A stretch of DNA of 14,808 nt from Betaproteobacteria bacterium (GCA_019509895.1 JAEKLK010000016.1:1-14808), one strand, 5' to 3'. Counted from the stretch's first letter, positions 5,621-13,807 are shown. Notes: a model not told the origin generated them from the letters alone. Translations and numbers: made by a program.

Positions 5621-7687
5621 TCAGTCCGCCGACGGATTCGGCCGCAGCTGGAAGCGGACGACCTTCGGCCGCGTGCCTTTGCCGCCTTCGAGGTGGAAGG
5701 GCGCCCGCGTCGACACGGTCGACCAGAGGCCGCGGCCCTTCCAGCCCTTGGTTGCATCGTCGATCCGCCCGTCTAACCACTTGGCGTAGTAGCCGAGCGG
5801 ATAAGGCACGCGCAGCACCACGAACTTGCCGTCGACCAGCGCGAGCAGCCCCTCGTTCAGGTTGCCGGTGGCGATCGGCACGTTCTTGCCGAGGCCGAGC
5901 GTGTCGAACTGATCGACCCAGGTGTAGTAGCTCGACTCGACGCTGCCCGCTTCGGCCACGTCCTTGAATTGCGGGCCGGGGAACGGATAGAGCGTCCAGC
6001 CTTCCGGGCAATGTTTTCCGGTCGCCTCCGGCCCGTTCAGCGCGCCTTTGCACTTGCGCCGGTCGAAGCTCGCCAGGTGCCCGCTCGAGAGCGAGGTCCA
6101 GTAGACGCCATTGCGATCGATGTCGCCGCCGCGCGGCCCGTAGCCCGGGAGCGGCGGCTCGTAGAGCTCGGTGAGCGCGGTGTGGGTGGGATCGGGTCCC
6201 GGGTTCACGCGCACGACGTAGCCGGGGAAGCTGCGTGAAGTGCCCCAGATCGTGCCGTCGGCGGGATTCACCGCCACGGCGTAGAGGCCGGTGACGACGC
6301 GCTTGTCCTTCGCCGGATCGAGCGGCTCGCCGGGCTCGACCCAGTCGTCGCGCTTGCCGTTGCCGTTGGTGTCGAGCACGAACGGCGTCCAGCCCTGGGC
6401 CTTCACCTCGTCGCCGGTCTCTTCGAAGAGCTTGCGATCCAGCCAGCCGAGCGCCGGGTTGTTGGCGCCGCCGGCGCTCGTCCACAGCGTGTTGCTGGCA
6501 TCCTCGGCGAACACCAGGTGATGGGTGTTGAAGCAGGTGCTGATTAGCGTGAACTTGCCGCTTTTCGGGTCGTACATCGAGAGATGGCGGTTCGCGCTCT
6601 CGAGCGGCAAGACCTGCGCCGACGGATGGCTCGAGCCCTTGCGGCAGAACTCGGGATTGCGCGGCGGCCGCACCCGCGCCGTGTACCAGACGCGCCCGCG
6701 CTCATCGAGCATCGGGTTGTGCGTCGTCGTGTGGCTGTCCCAGATCGGCTTCGGGCCCCAGTAGGGCGACGGCGCCATCGGGTCGTCCTTGGAGGACGGC
6801 GTCTCCGGGTCGCGCACCGGGTGCTCCAGCTCGGCGGCGAGGTGCTTCGCGGGGTCGAGCACCGGCAGCATGTCGGTGCTCTCCTCGGTCGTGCCGTAGA
6901 GTTTGCCGTAGGCGTTGAGCGTCGGGTTGCGCTTATCGGTGGAAACCTCGTCATGCAGGTACGCGCGCGGATTGCTCCAGTCCCACAGGGTGACGACGAT
7001 GTTGCGCTCGAGTCCCTGCGGCCGCGGCGGGCGCTCGCGCGGCACTTCACCGTTGGCGACGCGGTCGGTCCAGTCGGCGAACTCCTTCAGCATGCGCTCG
7101 GGGTCCGTGCGCCCGATCACGTTGACCATCTGCGTCATCGCCTGTCCCGAAGTGATGCGGCGCGCCCACGCCTCCTGCGACGACTTGAAGTGTCCGAGCG
7201 CGTGCGGAATGGTGCGCGTCGCCGCGTTGCCGAGCGCATGGCAGCCGATGCAGCCGTTTGACTTGAGCGCGTCCAGCCATTCCGGCTGGGTCTTGGTCTT
7301 GCCGATCGGGAACTCGTTCTTGGCCGGCACGGCGAGCATCGCGTACCAGTACGCCGCCGGGTAGTACTGCGCCGCCGAGCCCGCGTTCGGCGCAACGCTC
7401 GCCTTGATGCGCACCAGCGCTCCCGGCTTCGCGCTTACCTTCTTGGAATCCACCAACCCGTATCCGCGCACCCAGACGCGGTAGTTCACCTTCGGCAGTT
7501 CGGGAATGACGAAGAGGCCGCGATCGTCGGTGACCACCATCTTGGCGAATTTGGTCGGCAGCTCGTCCGTCTCGGCGATGACCCAGACGCCCGCCTCGGC
7601 GGTCTTGCCGTTGGTGACGAAGCCGCGGATGCTGGTCTGCGCGACGGCACTGCCCGCGAGCGCGAGAGAGAGAAGGACGGTTCTCAT
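5621..7687 (-). CDS. Secreted protein with carboxypeptidase-regulatory-like domain, single c-type heme site and probable beta-propeller
   Basis: The product has 688 residues. ATG 7687 gives a signal peptide (1-16, cleavage AVA-Q) and overlaps the MFS stop by 4 nt (ATGA). Residues about 18-97 look like a carboxypeptidase regulatory-like (transthyretin-type) beta-sandwich. CIGCH at 146-150 is a canonical CxxCH heme c attachment site within a short helical cytochrome-like stretch. The rest (about 240-688) contains repeated blade-like pieces with W, D-x-N-G and G-x-I/V-W patterns (for example DRNGVYW, DGTIWG), suggesting a propeller related to virginiamycin-B-lyase/SMP-30-type proteins. The expected location is the periplasm, with heme added by the cytochrome c maturation system. 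Context suggests an oxidative or binding step tied to the acid metabolised by the upstream isomerase and thioesterase, which is inference. Domains are well supported; the reaction is unknown. Confidence 0.8.
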   Translation of the reverse strand: MRTVLLSLALAGSAVAQTSIRGFVTNGKTAEAGVWVIAETDELPTKFAKMVVTDDRGLFVIPELPKVNYRVWVRGYGLVDSKKVSAKPGALVRIKASVAPNAGSAAQYYPAAYWYAMLAVPAKNEFPIGKTKTQPEWLDALKSNGCIGCHALGNAATRTIPHALGHFKSSQEAWARRITSGQAMTQMVNVIGRTDPERMLKEFADWTDRVANGEVPRERPPRPQGLERNIVVTLWDWSNPRAYLHDEVSTDKRNPTLNAYGKLYGTTEESTDMLPVLDPAKHLAAELEHPVRDPETPSSKDDPMAPSPYWGPKPIWDSHTTTHNPMLDERGRVWYTARVRPPRNPEFCRKGSSHPSAQVLPLESANRHLSMYDPKSGKFTLISTCFNTHHLVFAEDASNTLWTSAGGANNPALGWLDRKLFEETGDEVKAQGWTPFVLDTNGNGKRDDWVEPGEPLDPAKDKRVVTGLYAVAVNPADGTIWGTSRSFPGYVVRVNPGPDPTHTALTELYEPPLPGYGPRGGDIDRNGVYWTSLSSGHLASFDRRKCKGALNGPEATGKHCPEGWTLYPFPGPQFKDVAEAGSVESSYYTWVDQFDTLGLGKNVPIATGNLNEGLLALVDGKFVVLRVPYPLGYYAKWLDGRIDDATKGWKGRGLWSTVSTRAPFHLEGGKGTRPKVVRFQLRPNPSAD

Positions 7688-8755
7688 GCGGCCACCGCAA
7701 CGGCTTGCGGGCGCGCCTCGCGGATCGGCAGGTGCACGGCGGCCGCCGCGAGGCAGAGCGCGATGTCGGCCCCCCACATCCAGTCGTAGCTGCCCGTCGT
7801 CTCGAATGCCTTGCCGCCGAGCCAGGCGCCCAGGAACCCGCCGACCTGGTGCGAGAGCATGACGATGCCGAAGAGCGTCGCCATGTAGCGAGTGCCGTGC
7901 AGCTTGGCGACCAGGCCGATGGTCGGCGGCACGGTCGAGAGGTAGGTGAAGCCGATGGCGGCGGCAAAGAGAAAGAACACGATCGGCACTTTGGGCGAAA
8001 AGAAAAAAACGACGATGATGAGCGCGCGCGCGAAGTAGACGCCGGCGAGCGCGATCTTCATGCGCCGCATCTGGATGTGCCGCCCGATCCACAGGCAGCA
8101 GGTAGCTCGGATCGCGCAGCGCGGCGGCAACGGCCTGGCGCAATGTCCCGGGCTGCGCATGGACTGCGGCATGCGCGGGCGCCGCGGGCGTAATGAAGAG
8201 CACGAGCGGCACCCCGATGAGGCCGATGGCGCCGACGATGATGAGCGCCGGCTGCCAGCCCACGACGCCGATGCAAAGCTGCGCCAGCGGCACGAGGATG
8301 AACTGCCCGAGGGAGCCGCCGGCGCCGATGATGCCGTTCGCGACCGAGCGCTTCGCGTCCGGAATCCAACGCGCGATGGCGGAGGCGAGCTGCGCCGGTC
8401 CGGCAGTGCCGGCCCCCGCGGCGAACATGACGCCCAGTACCAGCGTGATCGCTAAGGCGCTCGAGAGCACCGGCAGCAGGGCCACCCCGGCGGCGAGCAG
8501 CAACATGCCAGCGACCATCACGTAGCGCGCACCCCAGCGGTCCGACAGCGCGCCGGCCACCGGCTGCGCCACGCCCCACATGAGCTGCTGGATGCCGAAG
8601 GCAAAGCTGAGGGTGGCGTAGCCCAGGCCAGTCGCCGAGTTGAGCGGGCTGATGAAGAGCGGCAGCGCGCTGCGAATGCCGAGCGCAAGGCCGAAGACGG
8701 CGCCGGCGGCGAGCGCGAGCGCCATGAAGCCGCGGCGGGCTTCCGCCGAGCTCAC
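7684..8755 (-). pseudogene. MFS transporter, broken by frameshift with loss of the TM7-TM8 region
   Basis: GTG 8755 overlaps the isomerase stop (GTGA) and starts an MFS N-terminal half: six hydrophobic segments, the loop-2/3 motif DRWGAR, and LRDPSYLL at the start of TM7. Near 8089-8104 MFS homology jumps to another frame, resuming at GRHIQMRRM (loop 8/9) and continuing through TM9-TM12 to TGA 7684 (ending HLPIREARP...). The two parts total about 356 residues against about 400 in the family, so some 45-60 residues (TM7 and TM8) are absent as well as the frame being lost. Intact relatives are 12-TM anion or carboxylate transporters, and the context fits uptake of a dicarboxylate for the maleate isomerase. 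A metagenomic assembly error is possible; as it stands the gene should not make a working transporter. Confidence 0.85.
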
Positions 8756-9522
8756 TTCGCGCCGACCTCGAGGCCGGCGCGATCGCCGAGCAGCGCGCCC
8801 GCGCCCGGCACGTCGGCCGCAAGCGCCAAGCGATCGAGCATGCCGCGTACGGTGCACGCCGCGGTGGACGTCACCGGGATGCCGAGCCGCCGCTGCGCCT
8901 CGTGGATCGCCGCGAGCGAGGGCATCTGCACGCACACGGAAAGGACGACTGCGTCCGCACCGCGCACATCGAGGCGCTTCAGGTCCTCGAGCAGCAAAAG
9001 CGGATCGCGCCGGCCCACCGCGCTGTTCTTCTCGATACGGAAGTTGACGAAGCTCTGCACCACGATGCCCTCTGCCTCGATGTATTTCACGACCGCCTGC
9101 GTCAGCGCATCGGAGTACGGGGCGAGCAGCGCGATGCGCTTCGCCTCGAGATGGCGCAATCCTTCGATCAGCGCGCCCGAGGACGTCATCACCGCCGCCC
9201 GGGATCCCAGGCGGCGCGCCTCGCTCTCGAGCTGCGACTGGGCCGTGCGGTGGTAGCCCGGCCCCATCGCCATATGCGCCACCAGGCACGCCGTCGAGGC
9301 GACGTCGACTTCGGCGTCCGCGAGCTCGGCAATGCAGCGCAGCCCCTCGCGGTTCATCGCCACCAGCTCCTCGCGGGTCACGTTGTGCATGCGCATGCGG
9401 CTCGAGTGGAATGTGTAGGCGATGCCATGGCGCGCGCCGTGCGCGTTCAGCATCGCGGGAATCTCCGTCTCCATGGTGACGTTGGAGCTCGGAACGATCT
9501 GGCCGATGCGCAGGGTCTTCAT
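8752..9522 (-). CDS. Maleate isomerase / Asp-Glu racemase superfamily enzyme
   Basis: The product has 256 residues, typical for the maleate isomerase and arylmalonate decarboxylase group. The N-terminal GQIVPSSNVTMETE (about 7-20) is the family's substrate carboxylate-binding start. The two catalytic cysteines are present: Cys79 in STACLVA and Cys197 in SVCVQMPSL, close to the Cys76/Cys194 pair described in maleate isomerase. With both Cys present, cis-trans isomerisation (maleate to fumarate) or racemisation is more likely than decarboxylation. It is a soluble cytoplasmic enzyme. ATG 9522 overlaps the thioesterase stop (ATGA), and its own stop overlaps the MFS start (GTGA). The natural substrate could be another substituted dicarboxylate. 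Superfamily is certain; the maleate assignment is probable. Confidence 0.88.
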   Translation of the reverse strand: MKTLRIGQIVPSSNVTMETEIPAMLNAHGARHGIAYTFHSSRMRMHNVTREELVAMNREGLRCIAELADAEVDVASTACLVAHMAMGPGYHRTAQSQLESEARRLGSRAAVMTSSGALIEGLRHLEAKRIALLAPYSDALTQAVVKYIEAEGIVVQSFVNFRIEKNSAVGRRDPLLLLEDLKRLDVRGADAVVLSVCVQMPSLAAIHEAQRRLGIPVTSTAACTVRGMLDRLALAADVPGAGALLGDRAGLEVGAK

Positions 9523-9932
9523 AGAACGTATTCGCGCATCTTAGCGCGCATGTCCTCCGGAATCGGCAGCGGGCGCCAGCTGTCGAGCGAAACCAGCGCC
9601 ACCTTGTGACGCGCGAGAAACTTTTCCTCGCCGCGCACCAAGCCGCGCACCTCGAACTCGATCGACGAGCGCCCGAGGCGCGCGATCGCGAGCTGCAGGC
9701 GAAGCATGTCGCCGAGATGCGACGGGCGGAAGAACTCGCAGTTCGTGTTGACGATCGGAAAGCCGATTCGCCGCTTGAGGTGCATCTCGTCGAACGGCAG
9801 GCCGATCGCGTCGCGGAACCAGTCCTCGACGACGCCGGCCACCATGTCGAAGAAGTTGACGAAGTAGACGATGCCCGCGGGATCGCAGTGCGAAAAGCGG
9901 ATCAAGCGCTCGCGCGCGAACGGCTGCTGCAC
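9519..9932 (-). CDS. Acyl-CoA thioesterase, hotdog fold (4HBT / YbgC-like)
   Basis: The product has 137 residues, normal for the 4-hydroxybenzoyl-CoA thioesterase family. HCDPAGIVYF at about 15-24 is the family's hallmark, with catalytic Asp17; hotdog strands follow (FEVRGLV, HKVALVSLD). The start is GTG 9932, with no ATG nearby; the frame continues upstream without a better start. A start 22 nt after the VWA stop makes readthrough transcription from the upstream module plausible. The stop overlaps the isomerase ATG (ATGA). The family hydrolyses aromatic or short-chain acyl-CoA; with the isomerase downstream, release of a free acid from its CoA ester before isomerisation or export is a reasonable but untested reading. 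Confidence 0.9.
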   Translation of the reverse strand: MQQPFARERLIRFSHCDPAGIVYFVNFFDMVAGVVEDWFRDAIGLPFDEMHLKRRIGFPIVNTNCEFFRPSHLGDMLRLQLAIARLGRSSIEFEVRGLVRGEEKFLARHKVALVSLDSWRPLPIPEDMRAKMREYVL

Positions 9933-9960
9933 AACTACAGGCTGTGACGCACAACTACAG
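9929..9960. repeat. 12-bp direct repeat (20-bp period) across the VWA stop and thioesterase start
   Basis: GCACAACTACAG occurs at 9929-9940 and 9949-9960. On the minus strand each copy reads CTGTAGTTGTGC. The first contains the VWA stop codon TAG; the second contains the GTG start of the thioesterase. The GTG in the first copy opens a five-codon frame ending at the TAG of the second copy. Confidence 0.7.
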
Positions 9961-10965
9961 AACGCGGTTGAACCAGGTGAGCGAGAGCGCCGCCGCGAGC
10001 AGCACGAGGAGCGCGGCGCCGGCGGAGAAGAAGGCGCCGATCTCGCTCTTCTTCGTCTCCATCACCAGGCGGGAGTTCATCGTCTGGTAGATCTTCTTGA
10101 GATCCGGCGCATTGCCGGCGTAGAAGTACTCGCCGCGCGTCAGGTCGGCGATCGAGCGCAGCGTCTCCTCGTCCAGACGCACGTGCATCGACCAGCCGTC
10201 GAAGCCCACCACCTTGCCCTCGGGCGTGCCGACACCGACGGTGAAGATACGCACGCCGCGCTCGGCCGCGAGGCGCGCCGCGAGCAGCGAATCCGGTCCG
10301 GTGGTGCGCTGCCCGTCGGTCAGCAGGATGATCACCGCATTGTTGTACGAGCCCGGCGGCACCGGCTTGAAGCCGGCCGGCGGCTTGCGCTTCTCCGGGG
10401 CGTACGAGAAGGCCGAGACGTCGTAGCCGCCGTCGGGAAAGAGCGTCGCGAGCGAGACGATGATGGCGCTGCCGATGGCGGTGGCGCGCTGCAGCTGGAA
10501 GCGGTCGATCGCGGCGTACAGGTCTTCCTTGTTGCGCGTGGGCGCCTGCGCCACGGTCGCCGTGCCGGCGAAGGCGACGATGCCGATCTTGACGTAATCG
10601 GGCTGGTCGGCGATGAACGCCTTGGCCGCCCCCTGGGCTGCGACCAGCCGATTGGGCTCGACGTCGCTCGCGCGCATGCTGCCCGAGACGTCCATCGCCA
10701 GGATCACCACCTCGTGCTGCGAGGGCAGCGTCAGGGTGGCGCTCGGCCGCGCGATGGCGATGATGAGCGCTGCGAGCGCGAGCAGCACCAGCGCCGGCGG
10801 CAGGTGGCGCCGCCAGGTGGGCGCCGTCATCGCCTCGCGCACCAGCGCCAGGCTCGAGAAGCGCACCGCGAACTTCTTGCGCCGGCGCAGCAGGAAGAGA
10901 TACAGCCCAACGAGCGCCGGCAGCGCCGCCAGCAGCCAGAGGAACTCAGGCCACTGGAAGCTCAT
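9955..10965 (-). CDS. VWA-domain inner-membrane protein, BatA-like
   Basis: The product has 336 residues. Two N-terminal membrane segments (about 7-26 and 55-73) flank a basic RRRKK loop. The von Willebrand A domain follows, with a complete MIDAS: DVSGSM at 92-97 (Asp92, Ser94, Ser96), a Thr in ATAIG, and LLTDG for the later Asp. A C-terminal membrane helix (about 312-333) closes the protein. This is the BatA/BatB layout, with the metal-binding domain on the periplasmic face. It overlaps the DUF58 gene by 20 nt and has a purine-rich GAGGG just before ATG 10965. In the family such proteins work with MoxR and DUF58 partners in envelope stress or metal-enzyme maturation. Only one VWA gene is present and no BatD-like gene follows. 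Confidence 0.9.
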   Translation of the reverse strand: MSFQWPEFLWLLAALPALVGLYLFLLRRRKKFAVRFSSLALVREAMTAPTWRRHLPPALVLLALAALIIAIARPSATLTLPSQHEVVILAMDVSGSMRASDVEPNRLVAAQGAAKAFIADQPDYVKIGIVAFAGTATVAQAPTRNKEDLYAAIDRFQLQRATAIGSAIIVSLATLFPDGGYDVSAFSYAPEKRKPPAGFKPVPPGSYNNAVIILLTDGQRTTGPDSLLAARLAAERGVRIFTVGVGTPEGKVVGFDGWSMHVRLDEETLRSIADLTRGEYFYAGNAPDLKKIYQTMNSRLVMETKKSEIGAFFSAGAALLVLLAAALSLTWFNRVL

Positions 10966-11878
10966 TCACCCTCACCGTGCCCTTGCGCTTGCGCAGATTG
11001 GCAAAGCGTAGCACGGTGTCGACGAGGTCGATCTCGGTGGAGAGCTCGAGCGCGTCGACGCCCGCATCGGCGAGCGCGCCGCGCAGCGCCGCCTCGCGCC
11101 GCCCGGCCGCGTCCATGAAGCGCTTGCGAAAGCGCCCGTCGTGCGTGTCGACGAACAGCTGCTCGCCGGTCTCGGCGTCCTCGAACACCAGCAGGCCGAG
11201 GTCGGGCAGCTCGGCCTCCAGCGGATCCTGCAGCCGCACGGCGATCATCTCGTGCCGCTGCGCGAGCTGCGTAAGCGGCCGCTCCCAGCCCGGCGTGCTG
11301 ATGAAGTCCGAGACGATGAAGACGAGCGAGCGCCGATGGATGAAGTCGAACGCGCTCTTCAGCAGCATGCCGAGATCGGTGCCCTTTCCCGGAGGCGGCG
11401 GCTCGCGCGTCATCATCGCGTGCAGGAGAGCCAGCACCTGCCGCCGCCCGGTGCGCGGTGTGATGACGCGGTCGACATCGGCTCCGTAGAGGATCGCGCC
11501 GACCCGGTTGCCGTGCCGCGTGAGAAGCCGCGCCAGCAGGGCGACGAAGTCGGCCGAGAGCGTGGCCTTCTTCACGTCCTGCGAGCCGAAATCGATCGAG
11601 CGCGAGAGGTCGAGCAGGAACCAGGCGGTGATCTCGCGATCCTCGTGGTACTCGCGGACGTAGGGCGTCTGCAGGCGCGCGGTGACGTTCCAGTCGATGT
11701 GACGCACGTCGTCGCCGTACTGGTACTCGCGCAGGTCGGCCAGGTCGAGGCCGAAGCCCCTGAAGAGCGTCCGGTAATCGCCGTGCAGCAGGCCGTCGAG
11801 CCGACGGATCACCGTCCACTCGACGCGCCGCAGGAGCGCCTCAGGATTGTGCTGCGGGCGCGCTCGGGACTCTGACAT
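10946..11878 (-). CDS. DUF58 domain protein of the MoxR-associated module
   Basis: The product has 310 residues, as usual for short soluble DUF58 proteins. The family signature GDDVRHIDWNVTAR (about 55-68) is intact. It is followed by a VWA-like core with DLSRS (Asp90, Ser92, Ser94), which keeps the DxSxS metal-binding pattern, and VSDF as a later strand. No signal peptide or membrane helix is visible, so it is probably cytoplasmic or peripheral. It begins 38 nt inside the moxR gene and runs 20 nt into the VWA gene, indicating tight coupling and probably fixed stoichiometry. Its biochemical role is not established in general; the constant partnership with MoxR suggests an adaptor between the ATPase and the membrane VWA protein. 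Confidence 0.92.
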   Translation of the reverse strand: MSESRARPQHNPEALLRRVEWTVIRRLDGLLHGDYRTLFRGFGLDLADLREYQYGDDVRHIDWNVTARLQTPYVREYHEDREITAWFLLDLSRSIDFGSQDVKKATLSADFVALLARLLTRHGNRVGAILYGADVDRVITPRTGRRQVLALLHAMMTREPPPPGKGTDLGMLLKSAFDFIHRRSLVFIVSDFISTPGWERPLTQLAQRHEMIAVRLQDPLEAELPDLGLLVFEDAETGEQLFVDTHDGRFRKRFMDAAGRREAALRGALADAGVDALELSTEIDLVDTVLRFANLRKRKGTVRVNELPVA

Positions 11879-12824
11879 GGGCCTGCAACGGCTTGTCGGG
11901 CGGGCGCACCTTCTGCATCAGGCGCCTCACCAGCTCATCGGCGGTCAAGCCTTCGGCGAGCGCCTCGTAAGAGAGCACCAGGCGGTGCCGCAGCACGTCC
12001 GGCACGAGATCGATCACGTCCTCGGGCAGCGCGTAGTCGCGCCCGCGCAGGAAGGAGAGCGCGCGCGCGCACTCGATGAGGTGGATCGACGCGCGCGGGC
12101 TCGCGCCGTACAGCAGGTACTTGTCGGGCTGGCGCGTCGCCGCCGCAAGACGCACGGCGTACTGGATGAGCGCCGGCTCGACGTAGCTCTTGCGGCACTG
12201 GCGCTGCAGCTCGCCGAGCTGCTCGGTGGTCGCGACCGCCATCGGCCCGTGCGCCGGCCCGGTGACGCGCTCGACGATCACGAACTCTTCTTCCTCGCTC
12301 GGGTAGCCGACCAGCACCTTCATCATGAAGCGGTCGACCTGCGCCTCCGGCAGCGCGTAAGTGCCTTCGGTCTCGATCGGGTTCTGCGTCGCCATGACGA
12401 GGAACGGATCGGGCACCTTGTGCGTCTCGCCCGCGATCGTCACCTGGTGCTCCTGCATCACTTCGAGGAGCGCGCTTTGCACCTTGGCGGGCGCACGGTT
12501 GATCTCGTCGGCAAGCAGCAGGTTGCAGAACACCGGGCCAAGCGACGTGGCGAACTCGCCGGTCTTCTGGTTATAGATACGCGTTCCGACCAGGTCCGCC
12601 GGCACGAGGTCCGGCGTGAACTGGATGCGCCGGAACGAGCCGCGCACCGTCGCGGCGAGCGTCTTCACCGTCAGCGTTTTCGCGAGGCCGGGGACGCCTT
12701 CCACCAGCAGGTGCCCGCCCGCCAGCATCGACACCAGCACGCGCTCGAGAAAGTGGTCCTGCCCGACGACGGTCTTCTTCACCTCGTAGAGCACGCGCTC
12801 CATGAGGCTCGAGCCTGGTTCCAT
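11841..12824 (-). CDS. moxR: MoxR-family AAA+ ATPase
   Basis: The product has 327 residues, the normal MoxR length. Walker A GVPGLAKT is at 43-50 and Walker B LLLADE at 102-107, followed by the INRAP element. The sensor-1 region ATQNPIE is at 145-151, and GASPRAS marks the sensor-2 arginine region. It is cytoplasmic and expected to form a hexameric ring acting as a chaperone-like ATPase with DUF58 and VWA partners. The start ATG 12824 is fixed by AAAGGAA five bases upstream. It starts 12 nt after the protease stop and overlaps the DUF58 gene by 38 nt. Family certain; client protein unknown. Confidence 0.95.
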   Translation of the reverse strand: MEPGSSLMERVLYEVKKTVVGQDHFLERVLVSMLAGGHLLVEGVPGLAKTLTVKTLAATVRGSFRRIQFTPDLVPADLVGTRIYNQKTGEFATSLGPVFCNLLLADEINRAPAKVQSALLEVMQEHQVTIAGETHKVPDPFLVMATQNPIETEGTYALPEAQVDRFMMKVLVGYPSEEEEFVIVERVTGPAHGPMAVATTEQLGELQRQCRKSYVEPALIQYAVRLAAATRQPDKYLLYGASPRASIHLIECARALSFLRGRDYALPEDVIDLVPDVLRHRLVLSYEALAEGLTADELVRRLMQKVRPPDKPLQAHVRVPSAPAAQS

Positions 12825-12828
12825 GTCG

Positions 12829-12835
12829 TTCCTTT
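12829..12835 (-). promoter_or_regulatory. Ribosome binding site of the MoxR gene
   Basis: AAAGGAA on the minus strand lies in the 12-nt gap between the protease TAG stop and ATG 12824, at good spacing for that start. Confidence 0.65.
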
Positions 12836-12836
12836 G

Positions 12837-13742
12837 CTAGAAGGGAGAGAGGCCGATCGCGGAGGCCGCATTCTCGATCGGCACGGCGAAGCCGATGCCG
12901 ATGAAGACGCGGTTCTCGGTCGGATTGAGAAGGCCGGTGACGATGCCCACGACTTCGCCGTCGAGCGTGACCAGCGGCCCGCCTGAATTGCCCGGATTCA
13001 CCGCGGCGTCGAACTGGATGAGATTGGTGAGCAGGCGCTTGCCCTCGGGCGAAACATAGTCGCGCTTCAAGCCGGAGACGACGCCGGCCGAGGCCGATGG
13101 TCCGATGCCGAAAGGGAACCCGACCGCCACCACGTCGTCGCCGGACTGCAGTCCAGCGGTCGAGCGCATGGTCGCGGGCATTATGTCGTCGGGCAGCTCT
13201 TTCGCCTGCAGCACCGCGAGGTCATGCTCGGCGCGCTCGCCCACCACGGTCGCCTCGGCGTCCAGGCCGTCCGAAAAGGTGACGCGGATGCGCCGCGCGC
13301 CCTGCACTACATGAAGGTTGGTGAGGATGAGGCCACTGTCGACGATGATGACGCCGGTGCCGCGCTGCCAGTCGGCCTTGCCCGTCTCCATGCCCTTCGT
13401 GCCCTCTTCGCCGTCGTCCGCCATGGCGCGCACCGCCACGACCGACGGCAGAATTTTTTCGTAGGCATCGCGCGCCGTGGGCGGCGGCGGCGTGGTCTCG
13501 AGGGTGTACTTGATGAGCGCCTGCACGTCCTTCTCGGTGAGGCCGCGCGGCTGAAGGCTCCAGAGCGCCGCGACGAGCGCCACGACGGCGACGGCGAGGA
13601 CCGGCATCACCAGCTTCCGCCAGGCAATGCGGCGCGCGCCGGCGGCCGGCGGCGCGGCCGGCTTCTCAGGCTGCGCAAGCCGCGTCACCGGGCGTGCCAC
13701 ACGGCCCGGGCGCGCACTGTAGACGGCGGCGCGTCTTCTCAT
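12837..13742 (-). CDS. Membrane-anchored trypsin-like serine protease (S1C/HtrA-like) without PDZ domain
   Basis: I prefer ATG 13742 (301 residues) over the adjacent TTG 13745; a GGGG lies about 7 nt upstream. A basic, proline-rich N-terminus (1-42) precedes one membrane helix (about 43-62). The protease domain has the full triad: His144 in TNLHVV, Asp174 in EHDLAVL, and Ser253 in NPGNSGGPL. The chain ends soon after the domain (about residue 301), so there is no PDZ module as in DegP/DegS. The catalytic domain should face the periplasm. It is the first gene of the module, 12 nt before moxR. A protease next to MoxR-DUF58-VWA suggests joint work in envelope protein quality control or processing, which is inference. 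Catalytic competence is well supported. Confidence 0.9.
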   Translation of the reverse strand: MRRRAAVYSARPGRVARPVTRLAQPEKPAAPPAAGARRIAWRKLVMPVLAVAVVALVAALWSLQPRGLTEKDVQALIKYTLETTPPPPTARDAYEKILPSVVAVRAMADDGEEGTKGMETGKADWQRGTGVIIVDSGLILTNLHVVQGARRIRVTFSDGLDAEATVVGERAEHDLAVLQAKELPDDIMPATMRSTAGLQSGDDVVAVGFPFGIGPSASAGVVSGLKRDYVSPEGKRLLTNLIQFDAAVNPGNSGGPLVTLDGEVVGIVTGLLNPTENRVFIGIGFAVPIENAASAIGLSPF

Positions 13743-13807
13743 CAACGACCCCGGTTTTAGTGTAACAGTGAAGAAACCGCTAGCTCGGTGATTTCGCCCG
13801 CCACCCT

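Noticed and set aside
9871..12986. Long plus-strand open frames opposite the VWA, DUF58 and MoxR genes
   Set aside because: Composition is typical of antisense frames in high-GC DNA; the minus-strand genes carry complete family motifs.
13743..13745. TTG start for the protease gene
   Set aside because: An ATG follows immediately in frame and suits the upstream GGGG spacing better.
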